From Anthopleura xanthogrammica (lineage: Eukaryota > Cnidaria > Anthozoa > Actiniaria > Actiniidae), in the NCBI GenBank assembly GCA_964019055.1, contig OZ025208.1, positions 1,201,501-1,265,500 of the forward strand: a stretch of DNA of 64,000 nucleotides, read 5' to 3'. Below the pieces are notes generated by a model. The model had not been told where the DNA came from and made no database searches. It saw only the letters and a program-made list of their open reading frames with translations. Shown here in pieces: positions 25,621 to 37,985 of the stretch. The translations under genes and the position numbers were made by a program. The number at the start of each line of letters is the position of its first letter. Within the stretch, counting starts at the first letter, position 1.

Positions 25621-26534
25621 ATATATCATAAATATATTAAATCTTACTCAGTATGCCTCTTTCAACAGAGTGCTGTTACTAGGCACATGACACAAATTTA
25701 CATTCTTTATTTAACTATGCAAATAGTTCTAGCTTTCTTTATAAATGGTGATCATCTCTCAATTATGGCTACTAAACTCCATTTTATTGCATTTATTATT
25801 CATAGATATGAAGTATATTGATGCAGATTTTATGATTTATGTATTTTTGTCCATTTAAACTTAGATAAAATCTAATTTTAACTTAACAAAACTTATCAAA
25901 TTTTATTTGTGTTGTAATGACTTTAATGTCTAATTCTTATGACCAAAAGTTTTATTTCAGATTTTCATCCTTTTAGACCTGTTCACCATACTTTTGAACA
26001 CTTATAACAGGGTGGTACAGGGGAGGTATGTAACACATTTCACAGGGACGCACCCAGGATTTTCTTCAGGGAGGAGTGTTGCATTGGAAGGGCACTTGCA
26101 TGAGAAAAACACAAAACAAAACACAAACAATACCATCCAAGAAAGACACCTGGATCCCCCCTGTATCAGACAGTTATTTTAGCCTGAATCATGCATAACT
26201 CCTGTACCACCCTGTTATAACATAAAACACCTACAGTTGTAATAGGGTACTGGCAAATAACAGGCATTTAATATTGCATTCTTCATTTACCTCATTTTAT
26301 TTTACAGTTATCAGCTACTCATCCTGTATTTATTGCATCTAAAAGTTTACTAGCAATAGCCAAGCTGATGCTACTGAGCAGCACAACATATGAGATTTTT
26401 TCTAACGGTAATACTATTTGACTATTTCTGCTATTGAACCATCGAGTACATCCATACTAAAGTAACCCAGTAAAACAGGGACAAACATTGGACAGTATCT
26501 ATACAAACATTAACTGGAACCTATTAGTTATCTT

Positions 26535-26700
26535 GTGATGATATCTTACATGTATCAATTACTCACCTGTATCCTGTATTGATTGAATCTAGAAGTACAC
26601 CAGAGGTAAGTATTTCACTGTAGACAGGTGTTAGTATATGAGACCTGAGCATAATGTGAACAATTACTATATGCAATAGCAACCACAGATGGGTTGGTAA
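26535..26700. repeat. Dispersed repeat copy, inverted mate at 19.9 kb
   Basis: Shares tcaattactcacctgtatcc, tgattgaatctagaagtaca and aaccacagatggg-type blocks with 19860-20062 in the opposite orientation. Confidence 0.7.
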
Positions 26701-27529
26701 TCTACAAATAAAGCATGCTGCAACAGTATTGTGGATCTTGATATCATAAATGCCAAAAAATTGTTGATTTCAACTAGCAGAGGAAAGTCAATGCAAAAAT
26801 CTTCAACACTTTTGTGTTTCCTGGAACCAGAAAAATACTCCTTAATGAATGATGCTATTTGAAGTGGGAAGAACTGTTTGTTATTTTAAAGTGATGCAAA
26901 AAGCTAGAAGATTTGGCATTATCTTGGATTGGTAAGGAAGCTGTATTAGCAATCGAGTTTTTGGAATGAAGAATTTAATCACTTAAGATATCTTGACTTG
27001 AGTCATTGTAAGTAACTGACTTACTGTAAAAAAATATTGCATAAACTTGCCAACTTTTATCAGTGCTTCTAAGCCAATAAAGACCTTACAGTTGCGCTTA
27101 TCATTTTATAATGAATAGTGAAAAATGGAAAAAAGCCTCATCTCTTTTCAAAATTGTCCTGATGCAAATCTATGACTTTCATTCTCTTTGCCTTAGTCAT
27201 GTGCTGTACACATTTAGTGTTTACACACTATTATTGTTGCTTATCTGTAGTTGGCTTCTATAAACAATTATTATGCTCTTGACTGTTGTTTAAGTGTGAG
27301 ACCAAATCAATCAGTGTATAGCCATTTTCAAAAGGTTTTCACAATACTAAAATAGAGGCAATAGATGTACAATATTTTCAGTCTATAAAAACTACACAAG
27401 TTCTTAAACAATTATCATGGGAACCCAGCAACATTTTAATGCACAATAAAATCACTTTGTTGGTTCATACCAAAAATTCCAAAGAATTGAGGTAATAGAG
27501 TATACAATGCTTTACTTGAAATGTTTTAA

Positions 27530-27700
27530 GTTTCGAGTAGAGTTTCTAGTTGATTCTCTCCTGTGCTGCAAGGGATTTTCTCAAGGGTCTCTGGTTTTCC
27601 TCACTCCATAAACATCAACTTCTAATTTCCAATTCTATCATGGAACGAGAGCCTCAGGTTTGTTAGCCACTGTCTTATAAAACCTAGTGCTATGAGCTAC
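27530..27700 (+). mobile_element. SINE body fragment (5' truncated)
   Basis: Contains ttgattctctcctgtgctgc, tctggttttcctca and the following aacatcaacttctaatt segment, all matching the body of the SINE at 19010-19305. The tRNA-like head is missing. Confidence 0.6.
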
Positions 27701-28369
27701 GTGCTTTATAATGCACTTGTGGTATTAAGGAATTTTCATCAAATAGACATGGTATTTTTCATTAATTTTTCTCAAACGGTGGTATTTCCTATACAAATAA
27801 CTCTTTCATGGAAACCTTAGCATTAAATCTTATCATAAATTACAGTAGTAACTATAAATTTGCAATGCCAAAAATTTTGTTGTTACTGGAAATTTACTCT
27901 TATGCTGACTGCATTAACCCTTTGACTCCCGAAAATTTTTGAGGTTTTTCAGTGTTTTTCTGGACCTAAATGTTCTCCAAGCCCTAGCAAAACCATTATT
28001 TTGGAGTTTAGATTTTTTGAGTAGAAATAAAATTGAAGGAAAAACGATGCAATGAAAAAGCGTGAATTTTGGGTTTGTGAAATGATGTCATAAACAGTGG
28101 TTTTTGGTTTTCCAAAAATGTTTAAAGCTTTTTTTGTTATAATTTTGGACATTTCTGCAGGTTTTTTTTATTTTAAAAGTTGTTCTGTTCCTATGCTGAG
28201 TGTATTAATCCAGTAAGAAAAGTTTATACGAACTATGGGACCAAGAAAATAAATTGAAAAATGTCTCAAGACCAAAAATTGCTATTACCTGTACATGGCC
28301 AAAAATAATAATTCCCTATAAAAATGAGAATGACTTATGATAACTATCTGATAAATAAAGAATGTTATC

Positions 28370-28700
28370 ATTCAAATTATTTTTTCCGTTATTTTGATTG
28401 GCTGAGAGAACTGCAAATAACTGCCTATAAATAACGGTCTGCTCATGCGCATTATGGTACAAAGCTATTTTGCTGCAAATAACGGTCTGCTCATGCGTAG
28501 TAACGTTGCATTTGACAATGGTTCGCTTCCCTGAAAAAATGAACTGACTTCTTTGTTGTTTGACTCGTGCGCACTGCCCCTTAAAGATTAGAAAAAATAG
28601 TTTGAATGATAAAACAATTATTGAACTCGGTTATCGTAAAATATCGAGATTTGTTAGTGGTGAGCAAGCAATTATTTGCTGATGCTGAAAATTAATGTCA
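28370..28700. repeat. Dispersed foldback-family element, copy 1
   Basis: Carries aataacggtctgctcatgcg twice, ttcgcttccctgaaaaaatg, ctcgtgcgcactgcccctta and a tatcgagatttgttagtg terminus. Closely related copies lie at 48940-49240 and (inverted) 50950-51345. No coding capacity. Confidence 0.8.
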
Positions 28701-29177
28701 AAAAAAAATTCCTCATCAAAGTTTTCAAAACTCCTGTTCAGGTTATCTCTCATGATGTACACAGAAATATTTCAGGAATCGAATAACATTTTCGTATTGT
28801 TACTGTTTGTGATCCATGTTATCTTGCATGCATACAGATATTACACACTCCTAATGTATTAGGAAATACACATTACTCACAAAACCAAGAATGTATATCA
28901 GTTAGGATTGTCTTCCACTTGTATTATCTATCCTAAAAAAAGAAAAAACAGAAAAATATTACAAACTAAAAGTTATGCACTAGTCAGTTGTTTCCACCAC
29001 CCCCCCACCCCCGCGGTATGTGGGGATTTTGTCGGGCAATACACGGAGAATTACCGTAGCTTTGAGCAAATTCCGTTCTCTACCCCCCGGGGGATTTTTT
29101 GGATAATACCAATCACCTTCCCCGTACCCCACGGGAAATTGAAGATGGGAGCCTGGAACCTAGTTTCTGCTTTCAAG

Positions 29178-29811
29178 ATGGCGGACAACGTGGATGACCA
29201 CGAGGGCCACGAGGTAATGATATATTTGCATGTTTTTTGTTATTTAAATGTATTATTCTTCATTTTGATTGGATATTTTGTATTAGATTCTTTACTTCGA
29301 ATTGAATGCGATGTTTTTTTATTGATTTTTGCAGAATCTGCTAAGATTTTGGAAAAACTTTTTCGCCAAATGTGCCGTACAAGAGGCTGAAGATTATGCA
29401 GAAACGCTCGCTCGCGAAAGGTCTATATGAAAGCTTATTTTAACCCGATCTTCATTGTATTTCATAAGGATTAAACTTTCTTTAATACTCAATATTTTGT
29501 GGTATGATATATTTCTTTTAGGATGCAAAAAGAGATGGTTAGTGATTTGAACAGAGAAATTCTCAAAGAAATCGGTATTTCTACAGTAGACGACTCAGTT
29601 GCGATTTTAAAGTATGCAAAAGAGGTATGTACACATAGAATATAATTTAGAAGTGTAAAGACAGGAAATTTGCTATTTATTATCTCAGTATGGTTCATGT
29701 CAAATTTGGAAATATTATCAAGTTCAGTTAAGAACATAAGCTTAATTAATAACATTCTTTCTCAAACTTCAGATATCTTCATCTGTTGACTTTACCGAAG
29801 AAAGTAAAAAG
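29178..29811 (+). CDS. SAM-domain protein, C19orf47-like (N-terminal exons)
   Basis: Four exons join in phase: 29178-29213, 29335-29420, 29522-29624 and 29773-29811, giving 88 residues. The peptide has an acidic start (MADNVDDHEGHE), then FWKNFFAKCAV, RMQKEMVSDLNREILKEIGI and VAILKYAKE. This matches, by my recall of the family, the SAM domain at the N-terminus of human C19orf47, including the conserved QK-DLN-EI--E-G core and the AILK-AK end. SAM domains mediate protein or RNA contacts; the cellular role of this family is unclear. An in-frame upstream ATG at 29145 could add 11 residues. All introns are GT-AG; intron 2 has an atypical GTCTAT donor. The long C-terminal part of the human protein is not visible before the opposing desaturase gene. 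Confidence 0.72.
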
Positions 29812-30197
29812 GTAAGTTTGATTGCAAGGGCAAAAAGTATCAAGATGATAATTAATTTGGGGGACAAGTTTTGTTTTTGATCACCCTACTAATATGTTTG
29901 ACAAAATTAAAGTTGATGTTCAAAGCTAATGTCTAGTTCTTTTCTGTCTCTCTCCTAATTTCTCAACTTCTGAAATGAATGAGTGATAGCAAATTAATAA
30001 CCAAAAATAATCATTATTGTGACCTCTGGGGGTGGGGGATTTGCATTTTATTTCTGCCCTGGGTACTGGAGGATTTGTCTTAGATTGCCATGCCTCATTT
30101 GCTAATTCCCCCACTATGTCCCGGGGGTGGGGGGGGGGGGGGGTGGTGGAAAGAACTGACTAGTGCATTAATAACAAGGAATTTGCTTTCTTTTCAG

Positions 30198-30212
30198 AAA
30201 GGATTTCAATAA
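30198..30212 (+). CDS. Possible terminal exon of the SAM-domain gene
   Basis: After a strong acceptor (ctttcttttcag) the phase-0 reading gives Lys-Gly-Phe-Gln and then TAA at 30210, followed closely by aataaa-type signals (30208 and about 30242). Joined to the four upstream exons it gives a 92-residue protein. The alternative is that later exons lie outside what I can recognise. Confidence 0.35.
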   Translation, partial: KGFQ

Positions 30213-30214
30213 AA

Positions 30215-31310
30215 GAAAATTTAGCTGGCTGGCCTCAATGTTAATAAACTGGGTTTTTTGTAACTCCATCAAAATAATTCATTAGGTTTGCGTAGACGTT
30301 TGAGTACTGTGATTAGTTCTGTCAAGGGGAGGGGAAGGGACAAAATATTGAATCCAAATTCAACAGCTGCTGAGTCTTTTGGAGTGATTAAAATGATGTG
30401 AGACGTTAGGAAAGACAAGAGAAAGTTAACTTACAATGTTATAAGGTCGTTTCATAGATTATAATCTCCAGTGTAGTATTCCAGCAGCCAAGAAGATCTT
30501 CAGCAAATGAACACACGTGTGAACAAGTCCCACGGGTGAAAAATGTCAGTGGAAAAATACACTAAAAATAAAGACAAAATTCAGAATAAGCCACTCCAGG
30601 AGCACCAAAACCACGTAAGGACAAATTCTAAGCGCTTCGTTCATGTTTTCCAACATTTCTTACCGTTCAAACAGCGATATTTTCTTCTCATTCAAATCCT
30701 TACACATCCGCCATGTTTGTCTTGTATATACTGGCCAAAAGGCATCATGGGAAAACGTGCGTCAGCACAGGGAGCCCAAATAATAAATATATAGTAGCTG
30801 AGTTAACATCAAATATTAGTACACAAATATATAATTATCTGCATTTTTGAGCTACGAACACAATATGCCGGCCCCATAATGCCATTAGCGAGCCATGCTA
30901 CCTCACTATCTGAGCGTTCGCGTCCTGTTTTAGAGCTGTTTCATCAAATTCAAAATTTTACTGAAGGTCTCACATTTTGGCCTCCATCAAGCGAAAGCTT
31001 AAAACATGGCAACCTGGAGTTGTTTGTCTTGAAAAAGACCCTGAAAAATGTTATATTTATTGTGTCGCGCGGTTTTTGTTTAGATGAAGTACCTGCATCA
31101 CCCTTAAATTTCAGCTGCAGGTCTGGGTTTGGGGAGAGTGAGTCTCACTCATACATCCACTAACCCCTCCCCACCCGTGACCGTATCTATGCCAACTAAT
31201 TTCATGGCCAGGGATGGTGGAACACATTTTTAAGTGTATGTGTGTGTGTTTAGGGGAGGAGAGCACAATTTAATGTGGAGTGCTGAGATCTAGGAGAGAC
31301 CTCGAAAGGA
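30215..31310. other. Intergenic stretch
   Basis: ORFs at about 30543-30794 and 30879-31163 have no recognisable domains or flanking splice sites. Nothing further is supported. Confidence 0.4.
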
Positions 31311-31320
31311 TTGAAATATA

Positions 31321-31378
31321 ACCTGTGTTCCCCTGTGTTCCCCTGTGTTCAACTGTGTTCAACTGTGATCCCCTGTGT
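31321..31378. repeat. 10-bp tandem repeat (ctgtgttccc)
   Basis: About five to six units of ctgtgttccc or ctgtgttcaa just ahead of the 86-bp minisatellite. Confidence 0.8.
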
Positions 31379-31529
31379 TCAGAGGGAAGTCTCGTGTGGA
31401 ATGTTCCTCAGCTGAATCCAAAGTTTTCAATAGAATTCTTTCTGGTTGACAGCACATGTTGGTCAGTGTTTGACCACCATTTGGAGCAGATAATGAGATT
31501 CAAAGACTTTTATCAGCTGATTGAAACCC

Positions 31530-32515
31530 AGATATATACCATCCTCAGACCCTTCCCACCCCTTGGAAATTCCAATCCCCCTCCATGGGGGAGGTATGGA
31601 TATTTTCTGGTACTACACAATATACCCTCCTCAGACCCTCCCCACCCCTTGGAAATTCCAATCCCCCTCCATGGGGGAGGTATGGATATTTTCTGGTACT
31701 ACACAATATACCCTCCTCAGACCCTCCCCACCCCTTGGAAATTTCAATCCCCCTCCATGGGGGAGGTATGGATATTTTCTGGTACTACACAATATACCCT
31801 CCTCAGACCCTCCCCACCCCTTGGAAATTCCAATCCCCCTCCATGGGGGAGGTATGGATATTTTCTTGCACTACACAATATACACTCCTCAGACCCTTCC
31901 CACCAGTTGGAAATTCCAATCCCCATCCATGGGGGAGGTATGGATATTTTCTGGTACTACACAATATACCCTCCTCAGACCCTCCCCACCCCTTGGAAAT
32001 TCCAATCCCCCTCCATGGGGGAGGTATGGATATTTTCTTGCACTACACAATATACACTCCTCAGACCCTCCCCACCAGTTGGAAATTCCAATCCCCATCC
32101 ATGGGGGAGGTATGGATATTTTCTGGTACTACACAATATACCCTCCTCAGACCCTCCCCACCCCTTGGAAATTCCAATCCCCCTCCATGGGGGAGGTATG
32201 GATATTTTCTTGCACTACACAATATACACTCCTCAGACCCTCCCCACCAGTTGGAAATTCCAATCCCCATCCATGGGGGAGGTATGGATATTTTCTGGTA
32301 CTACACAATATACCCTCCTCAGACCCTCCCCACCCCTTGGTAATTCCAATCCCCCTCCATGGGGGAGGTATGGATATTTTCTGGTACTACACAATATACT
32401 GTACCCTCCTCAGACCCTCCCCACCCCTTGGAAATTCCAATCTCCCTCCATGGGGGAGGTATGGATATTTTCTGGTACTACACAATATACCCTCCTCAGA
32501 CCCTCCCCACCCCAC
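31530..32515. repeat. 86-bp minisatellite with higher-order structure, about 11.5 copies
   Basis: Units contain a palindrome around ccctccatgggggagg and the gatattttctggtactacac block. Two variants exist: type A (ctggtactac, ccccttgg, ccccctcc) and type B (cttgcactac, ccagttgg, ccccatcc). They alternate A-B three times between about 31800 and 32290, giving a 172-bp higher-order period. The unit length is not a multiple of three and stops are absent, so all plus frames stay open and give ORFs up to 407 residues that are not genes. Confidence 0.95.
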
Positions 32516-32519
32516 GGAA

Positions 32520-34008
32520 TAAATTTATTAATTATACTGTTTCACTGATTAAGGTGAGTTTCTAGAATAGTAGTGGAGGTCATTTTGAAAGTTTACTCAT
32601 AATTTTATTCCTTAAAAAATGCATACATTTTACCTACAACTTTATAATTGAATTACACTTCATAATTAACCAGCTAACCAAACAACAAATAATTGCACAA
32701 AGCATTGTTTATCAAAACCTGGGCACTTCATTCTTTGTTTTGAAAACCATTTTTCGAGTGATTTTTAGATAAATCACAGAATCGATGAAATATCACTCTG
32801 ATTAAGAGATTTGGACTTTTCTGAGACTTAAGTTGTGCAGTATTGGATTCTATTGTCAAAAGTTTTTAGGTCGAAAAAAGTGCTTGAACACAGGGCTGGC
32901 CATAAAAAGTCACAACGGACTGTGATTGCATGGTTAGAAAATTCAATTAACTACTCAGCTTTCAGCTAAGACTCTAAATTATGACATTGTAATTGTTTCT
33001 TTTAACATTAATTTTGTAGCACTATGTTTTTGCAAATATTTTCTCTAACACACATATTTTTTAGAGGATTTCTAAAAATATCCATCCATCAACACCTAGA
33101 AACACAGAACTGCAGGGGCTGAGGTTATAGAGAGATTGGGAAAATTAATTAAATTTTTTTTCCCTTTTTTCTCTTCCTTGTTTCCCTTTTTCCAGCTCCT
33201 CTGAGTACAAATAATATTCCTTTCTCTTAGATTATGTTTCAAAAGTTTATACTTATTTTACAAAACTTTAAATACAACAAAAGTAAGTTTTTACCAATTA
33301 ATACAAATTTTTTCAAAAGATAAATATACTTGATAGAGTTCTTATCGTTGTGGAAAGTTAAAAGGGCACTTGGATGAAAATTGTAAATGACTTGAGACTT
33401 GGGTAAACTTATCTATATGGCCCCAATAGTAGCCAAGCAACATATTTTCTTCACAGTCAGAAGTGGCAGATAAAAATCATCATTTTTTCTGCATCTAAAT
33501 TGTGAGTAAATGACGTCATTTACTCAACCATATTGTTCTTTTAGCTTTTAAACCAAAATTTCTCCACTACAAGTGACCAAATTTTCGCCAATCTGGTTTT
33601 CATAGTCATAATTGAGTCATATTATCCTCAAATATTTGAATCATTCTGACTTTCAAAAATTGGGGCATTTTCACCCAAGTGCCCCAAACAGCAAAATTAA
33701 ATTAATGAAAAATATGAAAGAATTTATAAGTTTAAAACAATATTTTCTAATAAATTAAATTCCTCAGGGACTGGTCATAAAGTAAGGGGGTGGGGTGGGG
33801 GGCAAAACTTTTTTATGCTGGCCCATTATAAAATTCTGTTGAAAAAGAGATGAGCACCCCCAGTTTTGAAGCAAAATTGCATAGATGTTAGATGTTCTCA
33901 TAGATAGCCCACCCCTTTCAATTGCAAGGAGCTCAAAATTATGTTTTTTAAACATTTTTTTTTAAACCTTTATCAATGTTTTTTATCTAAAAGAAGATAT
34001 CATATGGC
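32520..34008. other. Intergenic stretch between SAM gene and desaturase
   Basis: AT-rich. A foldback-like pair, agggcacttggatgaaaat (about 33364) and its approximate complement (about 33665-33686), brackets about 320 bp. No gene seen. Confidence 0.5.
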
Positions 34009-34011
34009 TGA

Positions 34012-34444
34012 TCAGTCAGACTTAATATCCCTCAGTTTTCCAGTCCTCATCATTCGTTTTATAACCACTTCCCTTGGAGTGACCTTCATATCATAAGCCC
34101 AGCCAATTCTAGCAAAGGAATTGATCACACGTGTGGTAATATTGCCTTTTGTACCAAACTCACTTGTTGCATAATCCTGAGGGAATGTGTGATGATAATT
34201 ATGGAAGCCTTCACCACCGGCAATCGTACTTACAAGCAAGTTTTCAGAAGGATTGATGTTGACGTCATAAGGCTTGTTCCCAAACATATGCGCTAGGCTA
34301 TTGACACACCAGGTGACATTGAGAGTAGCGATGTATCTTAAAGCAAAAGCAGTGAAGTAGGACAGCCATAGACTCTCTCCCCATAGGTAGGGAACTACAG
34401 TAGGGATGACCACACATGCCAACAGGGATAACAGTTTGTAATGT
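34012..34444 (-). CDS. SCD: Desaturase coding exon 2 (histidine box 3)
   Basis: Acceptor TTTCTTTCAG just above 34444; stop TGA at 34012-34014. Encodes residues 180-323, including EGFHNYHHTFPQDY and the cytosolic C-terminus ending in KSD. Confidence 0.93.
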
Positions 34445-36295
34445 CTGAAAGAAAATAGCATTTTAAATTGTAGTTTGCTGGGTAATTTTACAGAGGATGG
34501 ATTAGAGCCCTCAGAGGAGAGACCTAACAAACCCTGTTCATGTAATCTACACTGAGTCCAGGGATTGAACCCTAGCCTGAGGGAGGGAGGAGGGGACTCC
34601 CATATAAAGAAGAGCGTGGATGACCATTTAAATTTTTGAAAATGACCCCTAAAAGGTACCAAAATTTATGGCATGGAAAAATCTTTATAACTTCAAGACG
34701 CATCACTCAAACTATATATTTTTTTCTGGCCAGTCAACAGCTCACCTTATGTAGAATCTGTACTGAAAATATTGTCATATGTGTCATAGGCACTTTAATG
34801 GGTGTGTGTAATTAGAATAAACAAAAACTTCCTGATTTGTCTTTATACTGTGACCATTATCTGAAGTGCAACCCCCTGGGGTTCTCCCATATATAATAGG
34901 GTGGGGATTGATGCTCATCTGATACGAAAAGGTACCTTTAAGTTCTATCCACATGGGCGTGGCAACTAATGATTTTTACTCCTTAAAAAGTTACCAACTC
35001 TAAAGCGATTTACTCATTTGTCTACGAGTGGTAAGTGACAGAAGTCAGATGATGAAGCAAAAACAAATATCCTGAGTTGCAACTGTGATTCTGGCTATCA
35101 TTGTCTAATCTTGGGTGTTGTATTAACTGACAAACACCCTAAGATGTACCGGCTTACTCTCTGGTAGACCTTTTACATTTGTGATACCCTAAGAGGTACC
35201 AAATCTGAGATTTTGAACTTTTAAAAGTACCATGAGCATCCCCAACCTCGAAGAGCCACTCCCAGGATGTGACCCACAAATCTTGAAGTCTTGTTTGCAA
35301 ACTAGTATTTTGATGGCTGTCAGTGAAAATACTGCGAATGAGTTTATTGGTTTAGAAAAACATGCCTAGCATTTATGACAATAGTTTGCGATGGACGGTA
35401 ATAAGCTTTACTGTTGAGAGCTCAAAAGTAAAAGAAATGTGCCAAAAATTGGACATATTTGCCATGTTCATAAAAAAAGGAATTTGATTGACAGCTGTCG
35501 AAATGCTAGTTTGCAAATGATAATGGTTTCAACGATCATGGTTATAATGTATTCTGGAACCAAAACTATGGTTTAACCTCTTATGGTGGGGAAAAATTGT
35601 AAAAAAAATCTTTCTTGGTCCTTCAACCTAGCATTTTCTTGTCCCAAGTTAATTCTTTTATTTTCAAAACAACTCCCCCCCCCCCCCCCATCCCTAATTT
35701 AGCAGCCTCATGCTCTTTGTCATGCGTTAGTAACTAAAGCCCTTCAATATAAATACCTTCTTTGAAACATGACTATTTCATCAGCATACAAATCACTCAA
35801 ATCGATTCCTTTTCCCTTGGTGATGACATCAGGATGCTTTCGCTGTAGCAGCCAACCAACATGTGAAAAGAATAACCCCCTTTTGGCATTATGAGGATCG
35901 CCGTCAGTCTCAGAGTACTTGTGATGGACACGGTGGTCGCGGCACCATTCAAAGATGTCATTTTGTGCAGCCAAACAATTAACACACATGAGAATTAGTC
36001 TTAGGGGCCACTTGGCCTTGTACGAACGGTGAGACCATAATCTATGTGCTCCCATGGTGATTCCTAACCCTCCAAGATGATGCAGCACTATAATCCACAA
36101 GATTGTCAAAAGTTTAAGTCTTGGCAAGAGTATGATACCATAGACTCCCATCGCGTGAAGGAGAATCATGAACCCAACGTTAATCCAGACTATCTGTCGT
36201 TTGAATGGCTTTTTCTCAGGCAGTTGATTAGTTTTTTCAGGAGGTGAAGCCGGGTCCTCCTGTGGAGTCGTTTCTTTGGAATCACAAGGTGCCAT
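34012..36295 (-). CDS. SCD: Stearoyl-CoA (acyl-CoA delta-9) desaturase
   Basis: Coding exons are 35757-36295 and 34012-34444, joined in phase across Arg180, giving 323 residues. It inserts a cis double bond at C9 of stearoyl- or palmitoyl-CoA in the ER membrane, using O2 and electrons from cytochrome b5. The three di-iron histidine boxes are intact: HRLWSH (84-89), HRVHH (121-125) and HNYHH (261-265); NSLAHMFGNKPYD (228-240) is also typical. Hydrophobic stretches at about 36-57, 61-80, 185-200 and 205-225 fit the four-helix family topology. Length is close to animal SCDs (about 330-360). The start follows an acceptor in the 5' UTR, and a TATA box and non-coding exon lie upstream. No defect is visible. 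Introns are GT-AG. Confidence 0.95.
35757..36295 (-). CDS. SCD: Desaturase coding exon 1 (histidine boxes 1 and 2)
   Basis: Starts at ATG 36295; donor GTATTT at 35751-35756. Encodes residues 1-180 with a Pro/Glu-rich N-terminus, two membrane hairpin segments and boxes 1 and 2. Confidence 0.93.
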
Positions 36296-36916
36296 GATTG
36301 AGCCTGATAAGGAATATAATAAAGAATGCTTCTTTAGAATATTCAGGATATATTCAGCTGTTAGGGGTAACCAAAACTGGCTGTTGGTAGTATTAACCAA
36401 ACGATATACTAGTTTAAAATGTTTTTCCAAACCGCCAATTAATGAAAACTAAGTATAAGATTTAAGCTTACCTACCAATTCAACTAAATATTACAAGAAG
36501 GCTACACAATCGAAATACATTGGGAGTTGCAACCCCGAATCTATGACATCAAATTAGGGTGTAAAATTGCAGTGTTTATCGATATATTTGCATTTTTAAA
36601 CTTTAACTTAGCATATAATTTAGTAAGATTATAGAAATCATGCAATGGCATTGATGCGAAAAGCAAATTGGTCTGATTTTTTTTGCAAAGTTGAATGAAG
36701 TCTTTGCACAAAAATAACATTTTCTAAAATCTAAATCATAGCGATTTACTTGCAGCAATCTTTGGCAAAAGATATATATATATAATACATTATTAAGTTT
36801 GTACGAATATTCAATATTCGTACTCTGAATAAACTCGTAGCTTGCGCTTTAGCAAAAGTAAAGACTGAAAGGAATAAAGTCGTATTTATGCTGAAAATAT
36901 TGAATTAACTTCTTAC

Positions 36917-37008
36917 CTTTTGCTTCTAAATCCTTTTGAGTCCAAGAAGAAGTTCTGTTTAGTGAGAAAAGCGTTAAATCAAGACGATTGAAGTCACTCC
37001 TTGCTTCA
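36917..37008 (-). other. SCD: Probable non-coding first exon (5' UTR) of desaturase
   Basis: A strong donor (AAAAG then GTAAGA) lies at 36911-36916 and pairs with the acceptor CTTATCAG (about 36305), seven bases before the start codon. The 5' edge is estimated from the TATA box about 25-30 bp upstream. Confidence 0.6.
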
Positions 37009-37030
37009 AAATGATGACCTTTACTGATCC

Positions 37031-37042
37031 ATATTTTTTATA
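37031..37042 (-). promoter_or_regulatory. TATA box of the desaturase gene
   Basis: The minus strand reads TATAAAAAATAT, at the right distance upstream of the predicted first exon. Confidence 0.55.
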
Positions 37043-37044
37043 CC

Positions 37045-37785
37045 TCAGTTCCTTCGAACATTCAAGGTTACCGGAAGTCATACTATAACCGTAGTCGCAC
37101 TATGTAAGGTAAGGAGAATTTAGTCACCTCATTCAAAAATTCCTTCAAAACTCTCATCAAAAATCGTCTAAAGTCACTTAATTTTTCTTTAAATCCTAGG
37201 ATTTAGCAGTTTAAGAAGAATATAACATAAAAATAAGATAGAAATTCGAATTATTTTAGAATATATAGGAATAATCTCAGATTTAATTCCTAAAGAGATG
37301 TATTTCTCTATAGCGTGAGTGAAAGTCACGCTTATAGGTTGATTCATCGATGTATGATGTATGTCAAAATTATGGTGCGGTAGAATAGTGGTGTGACACT
37401 TTTAACCAATCAGAATCCTCAATGAAAACCCCTCAAGCTAAATCGTCACAAAATTTGAAGGTTTTTCAAGGTCATTTTCTAGAATTTGTACTTTACCCTA
37501 TAAACTTTCAAAAAATATGGATTATTTACGTCTTAAAAATCCCAAAAATAGGAATTTTATCACTCAATCCATTTTCTTAAATGTTCCGTGAGGTTCATGT
37601 GTCTTTGAATTCCCATATTTGAAGGATTTAATGAATCATTTATGTTTTTTCTTTGTTGAAACTTTGGTAAGATCTAAATTTGAAGACGTTTACTTGTGGC
37701 ACCCAAATCACCTGATGTCGTATCATTTGCTATTTTGAACAAGTCTGCAAAAATGGTTTTCAGTTTGCATGCCTGTTGGCATGTT
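37045..37785. other. Upstream flank of desaturase
   Basis: AT-rich sequence without ORFs of interest. Regulatory elements for the desaturase could lie here, but I recognise none. Confidence 0.4.
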
Positions 37786-37789
37786 GTCT

Positions 37790-37985
37790 CCCCTGGCCAT
37801 GGGACGTGTTAATAATGGTAATAGAACTGAGTTGAGTGCAATTTGGGCTGAAATCGCAAGAGTGATTACAAAATTGCACGACCGCGCAGCGGGAGTGCAA
37901 TTTGTTAATCACGAGTGTGATTTCTGCTCAAAATTGCAAGACACTCAGTTCTATTACCTATTAATCATTTCCATTTTGAAACTTA
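37790..37985. repeat. Foldback element
   Basis: The left end ggtaatagaactgagt (about 37817) is matched by its complement near 37945-37965. The inner parts (attacaaaattgcacgac and its inverse) fold back around a cgcgcagcggg centre. It is related to the element ending at 38640. Confidence 0.75.

Larger units (their letters stand above)
25630..28365. other. Gene-poor AT-rich stretch with repeat remnants
   Basis: No firm gene. Contains the mate (26535-26700) of the 19.9-kb repeat, a partial related copy near 26305-26365, and a SINE body fragment near 27535-27700. Confidence 0.45.

Noticed and set aside
28908..29390. 160-residue plus ORF covering the SAM gene start
   Set aside because: Only its part after 29145 or 29178 belongs to the gene; it runs through the GTAATG donor at 29214 into intron 1 and shifts frame relative to exon 2.
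31325..32548. 407-residue plus-strand ORF and overlapping 333- and 252-residue ORFs
   Set aside because: They follow the 86-bp minisatellite in several frames at once, with no codon bias, domain or splice context.
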